DNA from: Pectinophora gossypiella
Lineage: Eukaryota; Arthropoda; Insecta; Lepidoptera; Gelechiidae
NCBI RefSeq assembly: GCF_024362695.1
Contig: NC_065422.1
Span: 12,151,534-12,215,533 of the forward strand
DNA: 64,000 nt
Reading direction: 5' to 3'
Translations under genes and position numbers: made by a program
The notes under the pieces: model-generated
Told to the model about the DNA's origin: nothing
The model's database searches: none
Seen by the model: the letters and a program-made list of their open reading frames with translations, nothing else
Part shown: positions 10,535 to 21,248 of the stretch, piece after piece
Layout of the letters: each line of letters opens with the position of its first letter
Position numbering within the stretch: the stretch's first letter is position 1

Positions 10535-10775
10535 TGATTGATTGATTGATAAACTCACGCCTATTTCCCACGGGCGTACACACGCACACACGCACGCACA
10601 CACACACACACACACACACAGACACTGCACTGGCACTGTTGCTATACCTACTTGAAACATTACTAAAGTCCACACACACACTTCTCTTGCTTCCTCCATA
10701 TTCATCAATCGCTTCATATACGCACGCCGGTTCAGAGTAGATCGTACTAAACCTTTTTTGCAATTGTCAATAAGA
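10535..10775 (-). pseudogene. LINE ORF2 C-terminal fragment split by a (CA)n run
   Basis: On the minus strand the sequence near 10680-10760 encodes a piece like LVRSTLNRRAYMKRLM followed by EEAREVC, which resembles the minus-strand fragment at 41540-41780. A dinucleotide run at 10580-10622 and a (TGAT)n run at 10531-10552 interrupt the rest. Confidence 0.55.
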
Positions 10776-10904
10776 CACAAATCACTTTAGCAAAAAAATA
10801 CAAATACGTCAGGTAGCAAAGTCAGCCACGATGTAACGAGTACTGTTACATACCTACTTACTTAAGTAAATAGTAGCTCGGAATGACCGAAAGTAAAATA
10901 ATCC

Positions 10905-11062
10905 GGCCGATGGATAATTTTACTTTCGGTCAATCAAGTGATCAGCCTGCAATGTCCTAACTAAACTTGGGATCACAAAACGATTTTTGTAATTATGTCC
11001 CCGAACTCGAGACCTTTGGATCGCAAGGCCAACGCTTTACCACTTTACCACAGAGGCCTCAG
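10905..11062 (-). repeat. SINE-T head fragment, reversed
   Basis: Carries GGTCAATCAAGTGATCAGCC, GGGATCACAAAACG and, at the right end, CCACTTTACCACAGAGGCC (box A reversed). The tail is missing. Confidence 0.7.
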
Positions 11063-11119
11063 TTTGAAAATAATCGATCACGTAATGATTTTTTATGAAA
11101 AAAAAAATTGTATTTTGTA

Positions 11120-11275
11120 TCAGGTTTTATTCACCTGATCTTCCGAAAAGTAAAATAATTCCGTGCTTCGATGGACACACCTTTACTTTATGCCTTAGCC
11201 GTAAAAAGCACCTCCACCAACCCGCAGCAGAGATCCAGTCGATTGAGGCCTGTGCCCAGCAATGAAGTCAGCAAG
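11120..11275 (+). repeat. SINE-T tail fragment
   Basis: TTCACCTGATCTTCCGAAAAG, CCGTGCTTCGATGG, TAGCCGTAAAAAGCACC and GCCTGTGCCCAGCAATG: the body and long tail of the type at 3699-4055, without the head. Confidence 0.65.
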
Positions 11276-11587
11276 TATACTTAAAGGGGAGCCATCAGTT
11301 ACGATTCAGAATCATATATATTATATCTTAATATAACTTGGCGCACTCAACTATATCTTTCCAGATTTTTTCCACTAGAACAAACATAGAGATTTATAAC
11401 TATCCGCGTAAATCGCTGGACGTCTTGTTAAGGGGAAGTTTTCATGTCAGGTCCGGACTTAGTGCAGGAACTCGTTATATTAAAACTGGCAAAAATAAAT
11501 ATTTTGCCGGTTTTTATAGTGTTTATTAGGTCTATGTGCTCCTGTAGCTCACCAACATGCTTCTCAAACGGAGTGCTCGGGACTTTC

Positions 11588-11745
11588 ACCAATAAGTTAT
11601 TTATTTATCTTAAGTGCAGTTTCACAGTTGGCTCGACCTTTATAGACGGCGATACCACCTATTACATTGGTCTAACAGAAAGCTCGGTGAGGTGTGGGGT
11701 CTAGTCAGAATATTTGGATGATTTCACTTTGTGAGTTAGGTAATC
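11588..11745 (+). repeat. SINE-H body
   Basis: CACCAATAAGTTATTTA, CTTAAGTGCAGTTTCAC, ATAGACGGCGATACC and AGAAAGCTCGGTGAGGTGTG, in the order of the family. The head and far tail are not visible. Confidence 0.65.
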
Positions 11746-12301
11746 TTAGCAGAAATTACCTGTAGGCGGAGTATAATTTTAAGTTTCGAACTATTAAATT
11801 AAAACTAAACTTATATATATTGGAATTAGCATATAATTGGCAATTAAGTTAGTGGTTTAATATTATCACAGTCCTCTGATTTTATAGACGACTTTGATCA
11901 CAAGTGCATTCAATTTGAACTAATAAGTTGAAAGATCGTCAAACATCCCGTGACAATAACGAACTATGACCCCGGGTCAGCGGGTTGTTGTGTTATCCGG
12001 TTCAACACTCTTCAAAGAATTTTGAACATGTTTAATTTGTTTTTGATTGCTTTTAGGACGTCTATTGCGTGACGAAAATAGAACTATTACAACTGTAAAT
12101 GAAAGGCACACACACACACACACACTTCACGCTTTTTTTTATTTAAATTATTTATTTGACGTGATGGTAGTAAGTACTTGGTCGGAGATCGATAAACCGA
12201 CTTTTGTAAAAAAAAAAAAATTTTTGCATATAATTATAAATTTTTAATCATTTGTCAAATCCACGTCAATTTATTTTGGAACCAAGCACTTAACGCGGTT
12301 T
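11746..12301. other. no gene; short (CA)n run
   Basis: AT-rich. A (CA)n run lies at 12106-12125 and a poly(A) run at 12208-12220. No coding sequence recognised. Confidence 0.4.
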
Positions 12302-12590
12302 TAGAATAGAATATAAATAGTTTATTAAGTATATAACAAAAAAAAAACAATAATATCATATCAAATTTCCACTAAACAATTAGTTTGTCGAGATAATCAT
12401 AAGGTGGTGGTGGACGTCCTGAGACAAAAGGGCCTTACTCAGCACAGGTCGCGGCGTGAACCACGACGCTGATATTATGTAGACCCTGCTGGGTGAGGCA
12501 CGAACATCGTGTTCCATAAATATGTGTAATGGTGTAAGTATATAAATTATAATAATTATAATAAGTACCAAATTTCTTTAATAGAATTAA
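12302..12590 (-). repeat. Rep-L copy 2
   Basis: Matches 8803-9245: TAGAATAGAATATAAATAG, TCATAAGGTGGTGGTGGACG, CGGCGTGAACCACGACGCTG and GAGGCACGAACATCGTGTTCC. Orientation assumes a LINE 3' end at the left. Confidence 0.65.
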
Positions 12591-13067
12591 AGTGTACATA
12601 AACAATTAAGTTTTCTATAGGTATAAGGCGACAATATTGAAAATTATATTACGTCTACTGCTCTCACTATATATACCTACTGCGTCCGTCCCCTCATCCG
12701 GCTATAATTTACGTCAGAATAAATTTACATTCCACGTCCGCTACGGATGTGAGATGACCCTTATTCTATCGCTGTCTCCATATCAAAGGTTCAGCGATTT
12801 ACACAGCTCTTAGAGATGCCTTCAGAAATTATTTCATAGCGCAATTTAATAGCGAAGAAACGTTTAAAAGGAAAGGAAATATTTTATCTTTTTGAAATTT
12901 ATGCTCTTTAGAATAGCTTTAAAACGCATTGGGGATACTGGAGCTCAGATATCAGGATGCTTTATGGTGGAGTTAAGTGGAATTAAATGCTGACTTTAAA
13001 AACGTGCTTGAAAACGTTTAAGGTATTTTGTATTTAAGAATAAGAATATAATGAATGCGAACACTGG

Positions 13068-13225
13068 TACCGGATTTGCACCAATGAGTTACTAATTTAT
13101 TTTAAGTGCAGTTTTCACTAACACAGTTGACTATTATAGACGGCATTACGGCAACCACCTATGGTGAGGCGTGGGTACTTAGTTCATCTTGTGATGGATG
13201 TACCTCTGACTACCCCAATTGGCTA
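13068..13225 (+). repeat. SINE-H body
   Basis: Begins GGATTTGCACCAATGAGTTAC, then AAGTGCAGTTTTCACTAACA, GACGGCATTACGGC, GTGGGTACTTAGTTCATC and GACTACCCCAATTGG. Confidence 0.75.
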
Positions 13226-13552
13226 CTAGACAGTTGTAACAATAAACTATGAAATAATATGTCAGATACTTATATATGACAGTTTGTAATATAACGATAA
13301 TTATCCAATAGTTTCTTTTTTAAAAAGACCATTTTTAAATATTTTATTTTTACAAAATAAGAATGCGTTTTTTTTTTATTTGTGTATTAAAAGACCCGAA
13401 ACACAGGGCGGCCATGACGAAACACGAGTGTGACGTAATATTTCACGAAATTTTTAAAAATATCTGTCGGGTTTCTTATTATACTGTTTGACAGTTTCTC
13501 GTGAAATGTCACGTGACCAACCTTTTTCGTGCGAAAGGAGAATGGGCGAATC

Positions 13553-14068
13553 TGGTCCAAGAACCTCCACTGATGAGACTTATATGTAATGAAAGCTTAT
13601 GCTTTCCCTATGATTCTGGCAAAGTTCTATCAAATTCTGTCCCGGGGTTCTTTTTTTACGGCCATGTTTGTCCTGGCTAAAAATGTGATAAAATACAGTG
13701 GGAGCTAAAATCGACTCAAGATTTGTTGCTGGATAACTAAGTCTACATAAATAATTATGTATCATATTGTATATCATTTTAAAGAGGATCTTTTCCAGAA
13801 TCCGAAACATAAAAAAAAAAACAAAAAAGTCTTTATGTAGACGAATTATAGTCAATTTGCATCTGCAGCGCCATTGTTTCTCGGTAGCTAAGTTCAAGTT
13901 TCATGCCTTTTACCCCTTCCAAAAGTATCTTACCGATTTTTTTATATTGCTTCCGGAATTTGATCTGAGTGATAATAACAAGAAAAATAAATAGACACCT
14001 CTCCGATAGAGACCGCCTAAGCTATTGCCTATTGCAAGAAATCGTCATCATTAGCAAGTCATTACGGT
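13553..14068 (+). repeat. palindrome left arm, unit U1
   Basis: First of two tandem ~520-bp units in the left arm. It shares with U2 the order TGGTCCAAGAACCTCCACTG, TATGATTCTGGCAAAGTTC, TTTACGGCCATGTTTGTCCTG, AACTAAGTCTA and TATTGCAAGA. It is clearly more diverged from U2 than from its inverted partner in the right arm. Confidence 0.8.
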
Positions 14069-14102
14069 ATTGCATATTATAAGCTTATCAGCAACTTGGA
14101 AC

Positions 14103-14625
14103 TTGGTCCAAGAACCTCCACTGGTGAGACTTGCATGTAATGACAGCTTATACTTGTCCTATGATTCTGGCAAAGTTCTATCAAACTCTGTCCTAGGGTT
14201 TTTTTACGGCCATGTTTGTCCTGAGTGTACAGTAGTGGACTGCAAAATCACCTCAGGATTTGTTGTCGAAAAACTATTTAACTAAGTCTATATACATAAT
14301 TATATATCATAATGTATATCAATTTAAAAGGGGAATGTTATCAGAATCAGAAACACAAATAAAAAAATGCATTAAGTATGTAAACGACTTTTAGCCAACT
14401 CACGTCCGTAGCACCATTTTTCTCAGCAGCTACGTACGAGTTTCGCGCCTTCCAACCTTTCCAAAGAAGCCCAATCATTTTTTCCTTCTTCTGATATTGC
14501 ATTCTTAACCTGACAAGTGACAACAACAAGAAATAAAATAGATACCATTCCGATAGAGGCCGCGTAAGCTATGGACCTATTGCAAGATAACGTACTCAAA
14601 GGCTAGTCATTATAATCCAACAGAC
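14103..14625 (+). repeat. palindrome left arm, unit U2
   Basis: Second tandem unit. The frame at 14347-14529 (minus) reads LLWKGWKARNSYVAAEKNG, and the partner frame at 15167-15349 (plus) gives the same residues, as expected from near-identical arms. The fragment has balanced composition but I recognise no family. Confidence 0.75.
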
Positions 14626-14665
14626 GTAACATGATTAGAATGCGGGAGGACGCAAATGTAGTATG

Positions 14666-14978
14666 TTTTCTTTCACCACAATCTTGTTTTATTAATCCAG
14701 GCTTATATCTTGTCTTATAAACAATGCCGAATGGTACAACAAACGTATCGTAAACGTAATGTTGCCTGGTAGTAATTGCTACCTTGGCAATAAAGCCGCC
14801 TTTTGCACCAGTTATTGCCTGAACTTGTTTAATAAATGTGTTTCTTTTGTATACAATAGAGTCATTGTATTGCATCTTGATTAGAATGACTTATTTCTTG
14901 TTTCTCTCGTACTAAGCTGTATAGCTGTATTGCTGTTAGTGTTAAAGAGACACATATTTCGTCTCTTTCGCATAAGGC
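14666..14978. other. loop of the palindrome
   Basis: About 310 bp between the arms. A minus-strand frame at 14603-14875 (90 codons) runs from the loop into the arm and includes KQVQAITGAKGGFIAKVA. It looks somewhat protein-like but I cannot assign it. Confidence 0.5.
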
Positions 14979-15000
14979 GATGTACTACATTTCCGTCCCG

Positions 15001-16124
15001 CCGCATTCTAATCATGTTACGTCTGTTGGATTATAATGACTAGCCTTTGAGTACGTTATCTTGCAATAGGTCCATAGCTTACGCGGCCTCTATCGGAATG
15101 GTATATATATTTTATTTCTTCGTATTTTTTTTATTTTTTTTTTCTTTGTTGTCACTTGTCAGGTTAAGAATGCAATATCAGAAGAAGGAAAAAATGATTG
15201 GGCTCCTTTGGAAAGGTTGGAAGGCGCGAAACTCGTACGTAGCTGCTGAGAAAAATGGTGCTACGGACGTGAGTTGGCTAAAAGTCGTTTACATACTTAA
15301 TGCATTTTTTTTTATTTGTGTTTCTGATTCTGATAACCTTCCCCTTTAAAATTGATATACATTATGATATATAATTATGTATATAGACTTAGTTAAATAG
15401 TTTTTCGACAACAAATCCTGAGGTGATTTTGCAGTCCACTACTGTACACTCAGGACAAATATGGCCGTAAAAAAACCCTAAGACAGAGTTTGATAGAACT
15501 TTGCCAGAATCATAGGACAAGTATAAGCTATCATTACATGCAAGTCTCACCAGTGGAGGTTCTTGGACCAAGTTCCAAATTGCTGATAAGCTTATAATAT
15601 GCAATACCGTAATGACTTGCTAATGATGACGATTTCTTGCAATAGGCAATAGCTTAGGCGGTCTCTATCGGAGAGGTGTCTATTTATTTTTCTTGTTATT
15701 ATCACTCAGATCAAATTCCGGAAGCAATATAAAAAAAAATCGGTAAGATACTTTTGGAAGGGGTAAAAGGCATGAAACTTGAACTTAGCTACCGAGAAAC
15801 AATGGCGCTGCAGATATAAATTGACTATAATTCGCTTACAAAAAGGTTTTTTTTGGTTTTTTTTTTATGTTTCGGATTCTGGAAAAGATTCTCTTTAAAA
15901 TGATATACAATATGATACATAATTATTTATGTAGACTTAGTTATCCAGCAACAAATCTTGAGTCGATTTTAGCTCCCACTGTATTTTATCACATTTTTAG
16001 CCAGGACAAACATGGCCGTAAAAAAAGAACCCCGGGACAGAATTTGATAGAACTTTGCCAGAATCATAGGGAAAGCATAAGCTTTCATTACATATAAGTC
16101 TCATCAGTGGAGGTTCTTGGACCA
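15001..16124 (-). repeat. palindrome right arm (U2' then U1')
   Basis: Reverse complement of 13553-14645, in the order U2' then U1'. It has its own differences from the left arm (for example GGGCTCCTTT against GGGCTTCTTT, different A/T-run lengths near 15840 and 13815), so it is not a simple mirrored sequencing copy. Confidence 0.85.
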
Positions 16125-16354
16125 AGTTTCATACAAAAGTGCCCATTGTCATTTAAAATAATTGAAGATGAACATGTTTTTTTCTATTATATACTTAAAG
16201 CTTTTTCGAGAATATAAAATAATTTAAGAGGTATAAAATAAGCGTCTGTATTTTTTTAAATACTTACCCGAAAACTGGCAAGTAGCGAATATTTATTGTC
16301 AGTAACATTTGATATTTTTCTATAAAAAAATATATTAATATTATTAGGTTTTTC

Positions 16355-16442
16355 ATTCGTGCAAGTCCGGTGCCGGGAATAGACCCGGCCCTCCCCATTT
16401 GCTAGCCGGTATACCACAGGATCACGGTGACATAATTTATAA
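16355..16442 (-). repeat. SINE-H head, tRNA-like
   Basis: Read on the minus strand: a GTGGTATACCGGCTAGC box A region, GGGCCGGGTCTATTCCCGG (box B-like) and GCACCGGACTTGCACGAATG. The tRNA-like part shows this family is a SINE. The body is missing here. Confidence 0.65.
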
Positions 16443-16997
16443 CATAGCATCACGCTTGTATCCTCGAAAGGGTAGTCAGAAGTTATATATATAAATGTCA
16501 GTGCAATAAAGTGTTTTATTATTAAAAAAAATAAAAAAGTAAACAATGTTGTTAAGCATATTAGTGCTTTTGTTTATTGTAGTTTTTTTTTGTGTTAAGG
16601 TATATATTTTTTTGTATATTAGTATATTGTTTCGTACGTACATTTTGGTTTAATACCCGACAACAAAAGGTGGGTAATGTTGTTTCGAACGACATAAGGG
16701 CAATATCACGTTCACTCGATAAGTATTATTATCTACCATTATAAGGCTCTTCGAATGAGTGTTGTCTTGAAAATATCTTGTCAAATTCAGTTGTCATGCT
16801 AAAAGTAAACAAGAATGAATTTGGACTGAACGGAATCGCGACTGTAGCAAGGATGTCATTCACAAAAGTCATGTCTTTATTTTTAACTATCGCGTTCTTT
16901 TCTAGAAATCCAGATTCGTATTCAGTTGGGACATCCATCTTAGGAAATTTTAAGTCCGGTGTACGTGCGTAGTTTTTAATATTCTACATGTCAGGGG
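16443..16997. other. AT-rich, no gene seen
   Basis: Overlapping 64-69-codon frames near 16730-16970 have no recognisable feature. Confidence 0.35.
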
Positions 16998-17235
16998 TCA
17001 TTTTATCATCACTAATTTAAGAGCCACGCTCTTGTCAGTGTAGCATTATCCATGCTACTTTTTAGGGAAAAATAGAGCAGTGGTTTCCCTCTTGCCTTCC
17101 GCAACGCAGTACTCTGTCTGATGCGACTGGGATGGCGCCCAGAGTAGTCTATTTCAAAGCCGTACTAGGACTCCTGTCCTCTAAATAGTATTAACAGTTA
17201 CTGCTGCCTTCTGTCAGGTTCCGGGTTACAAATCC
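16998..17235 (-). repeat. Retro-I copy, reversed
   Basis: ATTTAAGAGCCACGCTCTTG, GCATTATCCATGCTAC, TGGTTTCCCTCTTGCC, CTATTTCAAAGCCG and CAGTTACTGCTGCC: the reverse complement of the 3' half of the copies at 58980 and 61075. Confidence 0.75.
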
Positions 17236-17269
17236 CTGTGACGCGCCCCTTCCGTCCCGCTTCCGACAA

Positions 17270-17342
17270 TTTGGCGGCTCAATAATAATCCTGACAACCC
17301 TGCTGGTAGATCATCCACCTCACAACCAACACAATAGAAGAA
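17270..17342 (+). repeat. SINE-T tail fragment
   Basis: TTGGCGGCTCAATAATAATC, GATCATCCACCTCACAACC and ACACAATAGAAGAA, the family's 3' end only. Confidence 0.65.
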
Positions 17343-17461
17343 CTTGGAATTTTTGGACTTTTCCTTTACTTTTGAGACCTTCCTTGTTTGTTCCTTCTTT
17401 CCAAAATTCATGACTCTATTTCTACTTGACTCTACTTCATGACTCAATCCACTAGGGTCGA

Positions 17462-17650
17462 TTAATTCTTTCAAATATTTTTCCTCTTAGACGACGCACT
17501 GAGCCGAGGTTCGCGCCCTACTGGGCGCCCTCAGGCCTGATGTCTTAAACGTTGTACCGGGTGAGAGCCCTCAGCGCTCCCCATTTGTCCGGTCAAGTAG
17601 TTAATGCCGTCTGCGGCAAATCTACAATAAGTCACTTCAAAAAAAAGGCT
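17462..17650 (+). repeat. Rep-A 3' half with poly(A)
   Basis: CGAGGTTCGCGCCC, GCGCCCTCAGGCCTG, GTACCGGGTGAGAGCCCTC, GCTCCCCATTTGTCC, GCGGCAAATCTACAATAAG, then a run of A. Ending in poly(A), it fits retroposition. Confidence 0.8.
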
Positions 17651-17924
17651 GAGTCCGTACCGTTCCCATAACAGATATAGACATGCCACGGGCAACACGT
17701 CACGTGTCACAGAATTACGTCAATAAAAACCCGGCGCGACGTAAATCCGGGTAATATCCAGAGATCAATCCGTCGCAAACAATAATCCGGTGAGTGTGAC
17801 ATGACGGACATACAGACTTTGAGAATGGAACTAAATGTAAAACTAAATCGTAGATAATTTTGATATTTGATAATGAATCGATCGTTCGTTGATTGTGAAC
17901 AGCCTCTGTGAAACTTTGTGAACG

Positions 17925-18246
17925 GCCTCTGTGGTCCAGTGGTTAAGCGTTGGACTCACGATCCAAACGCCCCGGCTTCGAATCCAGGTGGGGACATATC
18001 TCAAAAATCACTTTGTGAACCCTAGTTTGCTTAGTACATTACAAGTTGATCACCTGATTGGTCGAAAGTAAGATGATTCGTGCTTCGGAAGGCACGTTAA
18101 GCCGTTGGTCCCGGTTACTATTTACTGATGTAAGTGAGTAATCGTTACATGAGTCATGTCAGGGGCCTTTGGCGGCTCAATAATAACCTTGATTATTTGT
18201 ATATCTATTATTGATCTCACAAGTCACAAGCCACAAGATAGAAGAA
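17925..18246 (+). mobile_element. SINE-T, full length
   Basis: Box A TGGTCCAGTGGTTAAGCG, box B GCTTCGAATCC, body AAAAATCACTTTGTGA, GATCACCTGATTGG, GGAAGGCACGTTAAGCCG, GTTACATGAGTCATG, GGCCTTTGGCGGCTCAATAA and terminal ACAAGATAGAAGAAG. Transcription would be by RNA polymerase III from the internal boxes (family knowledge). Confidence 0.85.
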
Positions 18247-18277
18247 GTTACAATATCTAACAGTGTATCCCACACAA

Positions 18278-18345
18278 AACACTGTTGTTGTTGTTGCGTG
18301 TTGTTTTTGTTATTGTTGTGTGTTGTTCTGTTGTTGTTTGTGTTC
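18278..18345. repeat. GTT/TTG-rich simple repeat
   Basis: Imperfect runs of TGTTGT and TTGTTG. The cysteine- and valine-rich frames across it are repeat read-through. Confidence 0.7.
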
Positions 18346-18712
18346 TGTTTGTTTTTATGTAACAGTGTATGTGTGTGTTTGTTTGATCGACTTGCGATTA
18401 AATCTTGCCATTTTTCACGGTCGTATGTCCCCAACAATACGAAATAAGTGGATGAGATATTTTATATTTTATTTAGCCGTCGCTTGCTCTCAGGAAACAA
18501 TCATTCAGAATGCTTAACACCGTTCCATTTATTTACACAATTTTATTCTAAGACAATGAAATTGTGTATAAATATACCACTGACAGTAGTGAAAGAAACC
18601 ACTTAGATAATTGTAATTTGATTTGAACAGCGGCACGTGTAAACGAGGCCCAACACCGGACTTGCGCCAATATGACACAAATAAGAGCACGACTGTATCC
18701 CTGGGTAGTTGG

Positions 18713-18783
18713 TTTTTTTTTTTTAACGTGACTTATTGAAGATTTGCCGCGGATAGAATTAACTACTTGGACGGACAAAAGGT
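18713..18783 (-). repeat. Rep-A 3'-end fragment
   Basis: T-run, AACGTGACTTATTGAAG, TTTGCCGCGGATAGAATTAA, then ACTTGGACGGACAAAAGG. Confidence 0.7.
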
Positions 18784-18787
18784 CTGA

Positions 18788-18912
18788 GTAGTCAGAGGTA
18801 TATCCATCACAAGATGAACTAAGTATCCACACCTCACCGAGCTTTCTGTTCGGTGAGGTGTGGATACACCAAGACCAACGTGACTGTTGGTGAGCCGTAT
18901 CGCCGTCTCTCT
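18788..18912 (-). repeat. SINE-H fragment containing a perfect hairpin
   Basis: AGTCAGAGGTATATCCATC and AGATGAACTAAGTATCC are SINE-H reversed. Then 18823-18840 (GTATCCACACCTCACCGA) is followed after 9 nt by its exact reverse complement at 18850-18867. Other copies go directly from CTTTCTGTT to AGACCAACG, so about 21 bp were added here. Confidence 0.8.
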
Positions 18913-18917
18913 CTCTC

Positions 18918-18965
18918 TCTATTTAAGAGCTGCGCTCTTGTCGGTGGAGTAACCGCCATTCCTCT
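18918..18965 (-). repeat. Retro-I 3'-end scrap
   Basis: ATTTAAGAGCTGCGCTCTTG matches the terminal segment of Retro-I. A CT run precedes it (18903-18920). Confidence 0.5.
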
Positions 18966-19503
18966 CTTCTTCCCGCCAAAACCTTCACCTCCCGATACGA
19001 CACGACCTGCACCTTCTCTTTTATTTGTTTCATAAATGTTATCCTAGGTCTACGCCTTCCTCTCTTCCCTTAAATTTTTCCTTCTATAATGTTTGTTATA
19101 AATGAATCGTGTCGTATCAGGTGGCCAATCATCATCGCCGTCTATAATGGTCCAATTACGACTCACATATCATAGAAACAAGGAAGATATCAGCACTAAG
19201 TTACATGAGTACGGAACTGCAGACTCATCTTTCATGTGTCATTTATTTTATTTATTGTGGAGGTAACAAATATTCGGCTCTAGAGGGTAACTATTATTTT
19301 GTGCTGCTTGCGTTTGACACGTCAAGGTGTTGGGGGCTGGAGGCTACAGCCTTCATTAAGGAACTGGGGCGTAGGTTAAGATAGAGGGGGTCCGATATGC
19401 CTGCGGGCTCTTTCTTGGTGCAAAGGTTGTCCATCGCCACACAACGTGGTAATGCGGCGAGTATAATGGGGACCTTTGCACCTGGAACAACTCGGGGAGG
19501 ATT

Positions 19504-19798
19504 GAGGAGCTCGGTGGCGCAGCGGTAAACGCGCTCGGTCTGCGATTGTAGAAGTTAAGCAACTTTCGCAATGGTCGGTCATAGGATGGGTGACCACAAA
19601 AAAAAGTTTTCATCTCGAGCTCCTCCGTGCTTCGGAAGGCACGTTAAGCTGTTGGTCCCGGTTGCATTAGCAGTCGTTAATAACCACCAATCCGCACTGA
19701 GCCCGCGTGGTGGTTTAAGGCCCGATCTCCCTATCCGTCCATAGGGAAGGCCCGTGCCCCAGCAGTGGGGACGTTAATGGGCTGGTGATGATGATGAT
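19504..19798 (+). mobile_element. SINE-5S, composite tRNA/5S SINE
   Basis: Opens GAGGAGCTCGGTGGCGCAGC with a tRNA-like region. Then GAAGTTAAGCAAC and GGATGGGTGACC resemble the internal control region of 5S rRNA. Next come a run of A, GGAAGGCACGTTAAGC (shared with SINE-T) and a CCCCAGCAGTGGGGACG tail with GATGATGATG. Two more copies lie at 39150 and 62076. Confidence 0.8.
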
Positions 19799-20305
19799 TC
19801 ATATTTAATTTGTAAATGTATTATAATAATTTTAAAAAGAATATACTTTTATTACATTTAGATACTAAATGGGATTTGAAAATTTACAAATCAGGTATTT
19901 CAAATGGAGTTTCATAGTCTATGTTTATCTCGGTAAGGAATAAGCCTGAGTTCATGTACATAGTTCATGTTTATTCGTATAGTCGTAAACATTTTGTTTA
20001 CAACAACATAAATACATTTTAAATGGATGTCCACAATAACAAGCAATACAAAGCCGAGCCTAACAATTGAGTTTTCCAAATCTATGATAGAATTCTGGGA
20101 ACAAGTAGGTAAATAACAATTAAAAACATATTTTGCAAGCGTTTTGCTTGGAATATTTTAACCACGGACCTTAGCTACGGATAAAAATATAATGGAAATG
20201 ACATGTCACAATTTGAAAAACCCATAAATTTTTGTCAGTCACTGTATTTTTTTTATAATCTTTCGCAACCTGGCTAACCCCCCAGCTCAGTGCAGAGCTC
20301 AGACA
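19799..20305. other. AT-rich, no gene seen
   Basis: No convincing frame or repeat family. Confidence 0.4.
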
Positions 20306-21027
20306 TTTATATTTATTTATTTATTTATTAACACAAATTACATAGACATTACAGGCAGTCCCAATTCGACTATGTAATGCAATTATAACATTAGTACCTA
20401 ACTAAAGAATTTAATAACTAACTCCGTGAATTCCGTCAACGAACACGTAAATAGGTCGATGTCAGTACACTGCTGAGAAATATCGTTGATGGTCCTAAGT
20501 GCGTGCGCTACTGGAGCATATCTGCCGATGTTGGTGCGCGCGGTGGGCAACACGAACATGCGCGGGGGCCGCCGGGCTTTGCGACCGCCTACCGGTACTA
20601 ACAACCCTAACGTGGACAGGATCTCTGGATTGTGGATTTTCCCTCTGAACACCTTGTATATGTACAATACTAAAGCCGTGTCCCTTCTTACCTCCAATTT
20701 ATAGTATCCGACCATACCGATGACAAATAAGGACGGATACATCAGAGGGTAAAAGGGATACACGCCATACTGCTTTAGGTACAGAAATCTCGTAAATTTA
20801 TTCTGGAGCTTTTCCACCATTAGACGGTATTTCGCTTCATGAGGGTTCCAAATAATACCATTACACTCCAGCCTACTCCTTACTAGAGTGTTGTATAAGG
20901 CCTTAATAGCTGCCACTCCATTAAAGTCCCTGGTGTGACGAAGGACAAATCCTAGGTTTCTAAAGGATTTAGCGTAGTAATGTATCAGTCGAGATTCAGT
21001 TTTACGCAAAATAAAGCCTGTAAAAAC
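20306..21027 (-). pseudogene. 5'-truncated LINE, ORF2 C-terminal part
   Basis: A minus-strand frame of about 203 codons (20398-21009) contains ALYNTLVRSRLECNGIIWNP and KLQNKFTRFLYLKQYG, the post-catalytic region typical of Jockey/CR1-type LINE reverse transcriptases. It is followed downstream by a (TAAA)-like 3' tail near 20306-20335. The polymerase palm motifs are absent, so only the C-terminal third survives, but this frame has no stop. The first residue at 21009 comes from TTG, so it is not a true start. Clade assignment is tentative. Confidence 0.75.
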
Positions 21028-21248
21028 AGATTACAAGTAAAATGCGGGTTTATTTTGTTTTCTATCTCCATACCGCGTTCCTATCGCGTTTTCAGTGTGG
21101 CGTTAATAAAAATAGATTATTACGCCCACCGGGGTACGTTAACTTTTACGTTGCCTGTTAACGGGATAATTGTCAGCCTAATGAACTTCTGGGGGCATGT
21201 ACCTCAAACCACAGAGTAAATATTTGAACAGAGGACCTTTTTCCCTTC

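Larger units (their letters stand above)
13538..16151. repeat. large palindrome, ~1.1-kb inverted arms
   Basis: The left arm (13538 to about 14665) and right arm (about 14979 to 16151) are inverted copies. For example, TGGTCCAAGAACCTCC at 13553 returns as GGAGGTTCTTGGACCA ending at 16124, and GATTAGAATGCGG at 14633 returns as CCGCATTCTAATC at 15001. Segments compared by eye differ by only about one base per 100-150 with small indels. The loop is about 310 bp. I see no recognisable gene in arms or loop. It could be an inverted duplication or a foldback transposon. Confidence 0.9.

Noticed and set aside
13538..16151. Palindrome as a pure assembly artefact
   Set aside because: The arms have private substitutions and different indel lengths, and a distinct ~310-bp loop. 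Not fully excluded, but a simple mirrored read would not show these.
19550..19600. 5S rRNA gene
   Set aside because: Only the internal control region is similar; the 5S ends are absent and the sequence is part of a repeated SINE.
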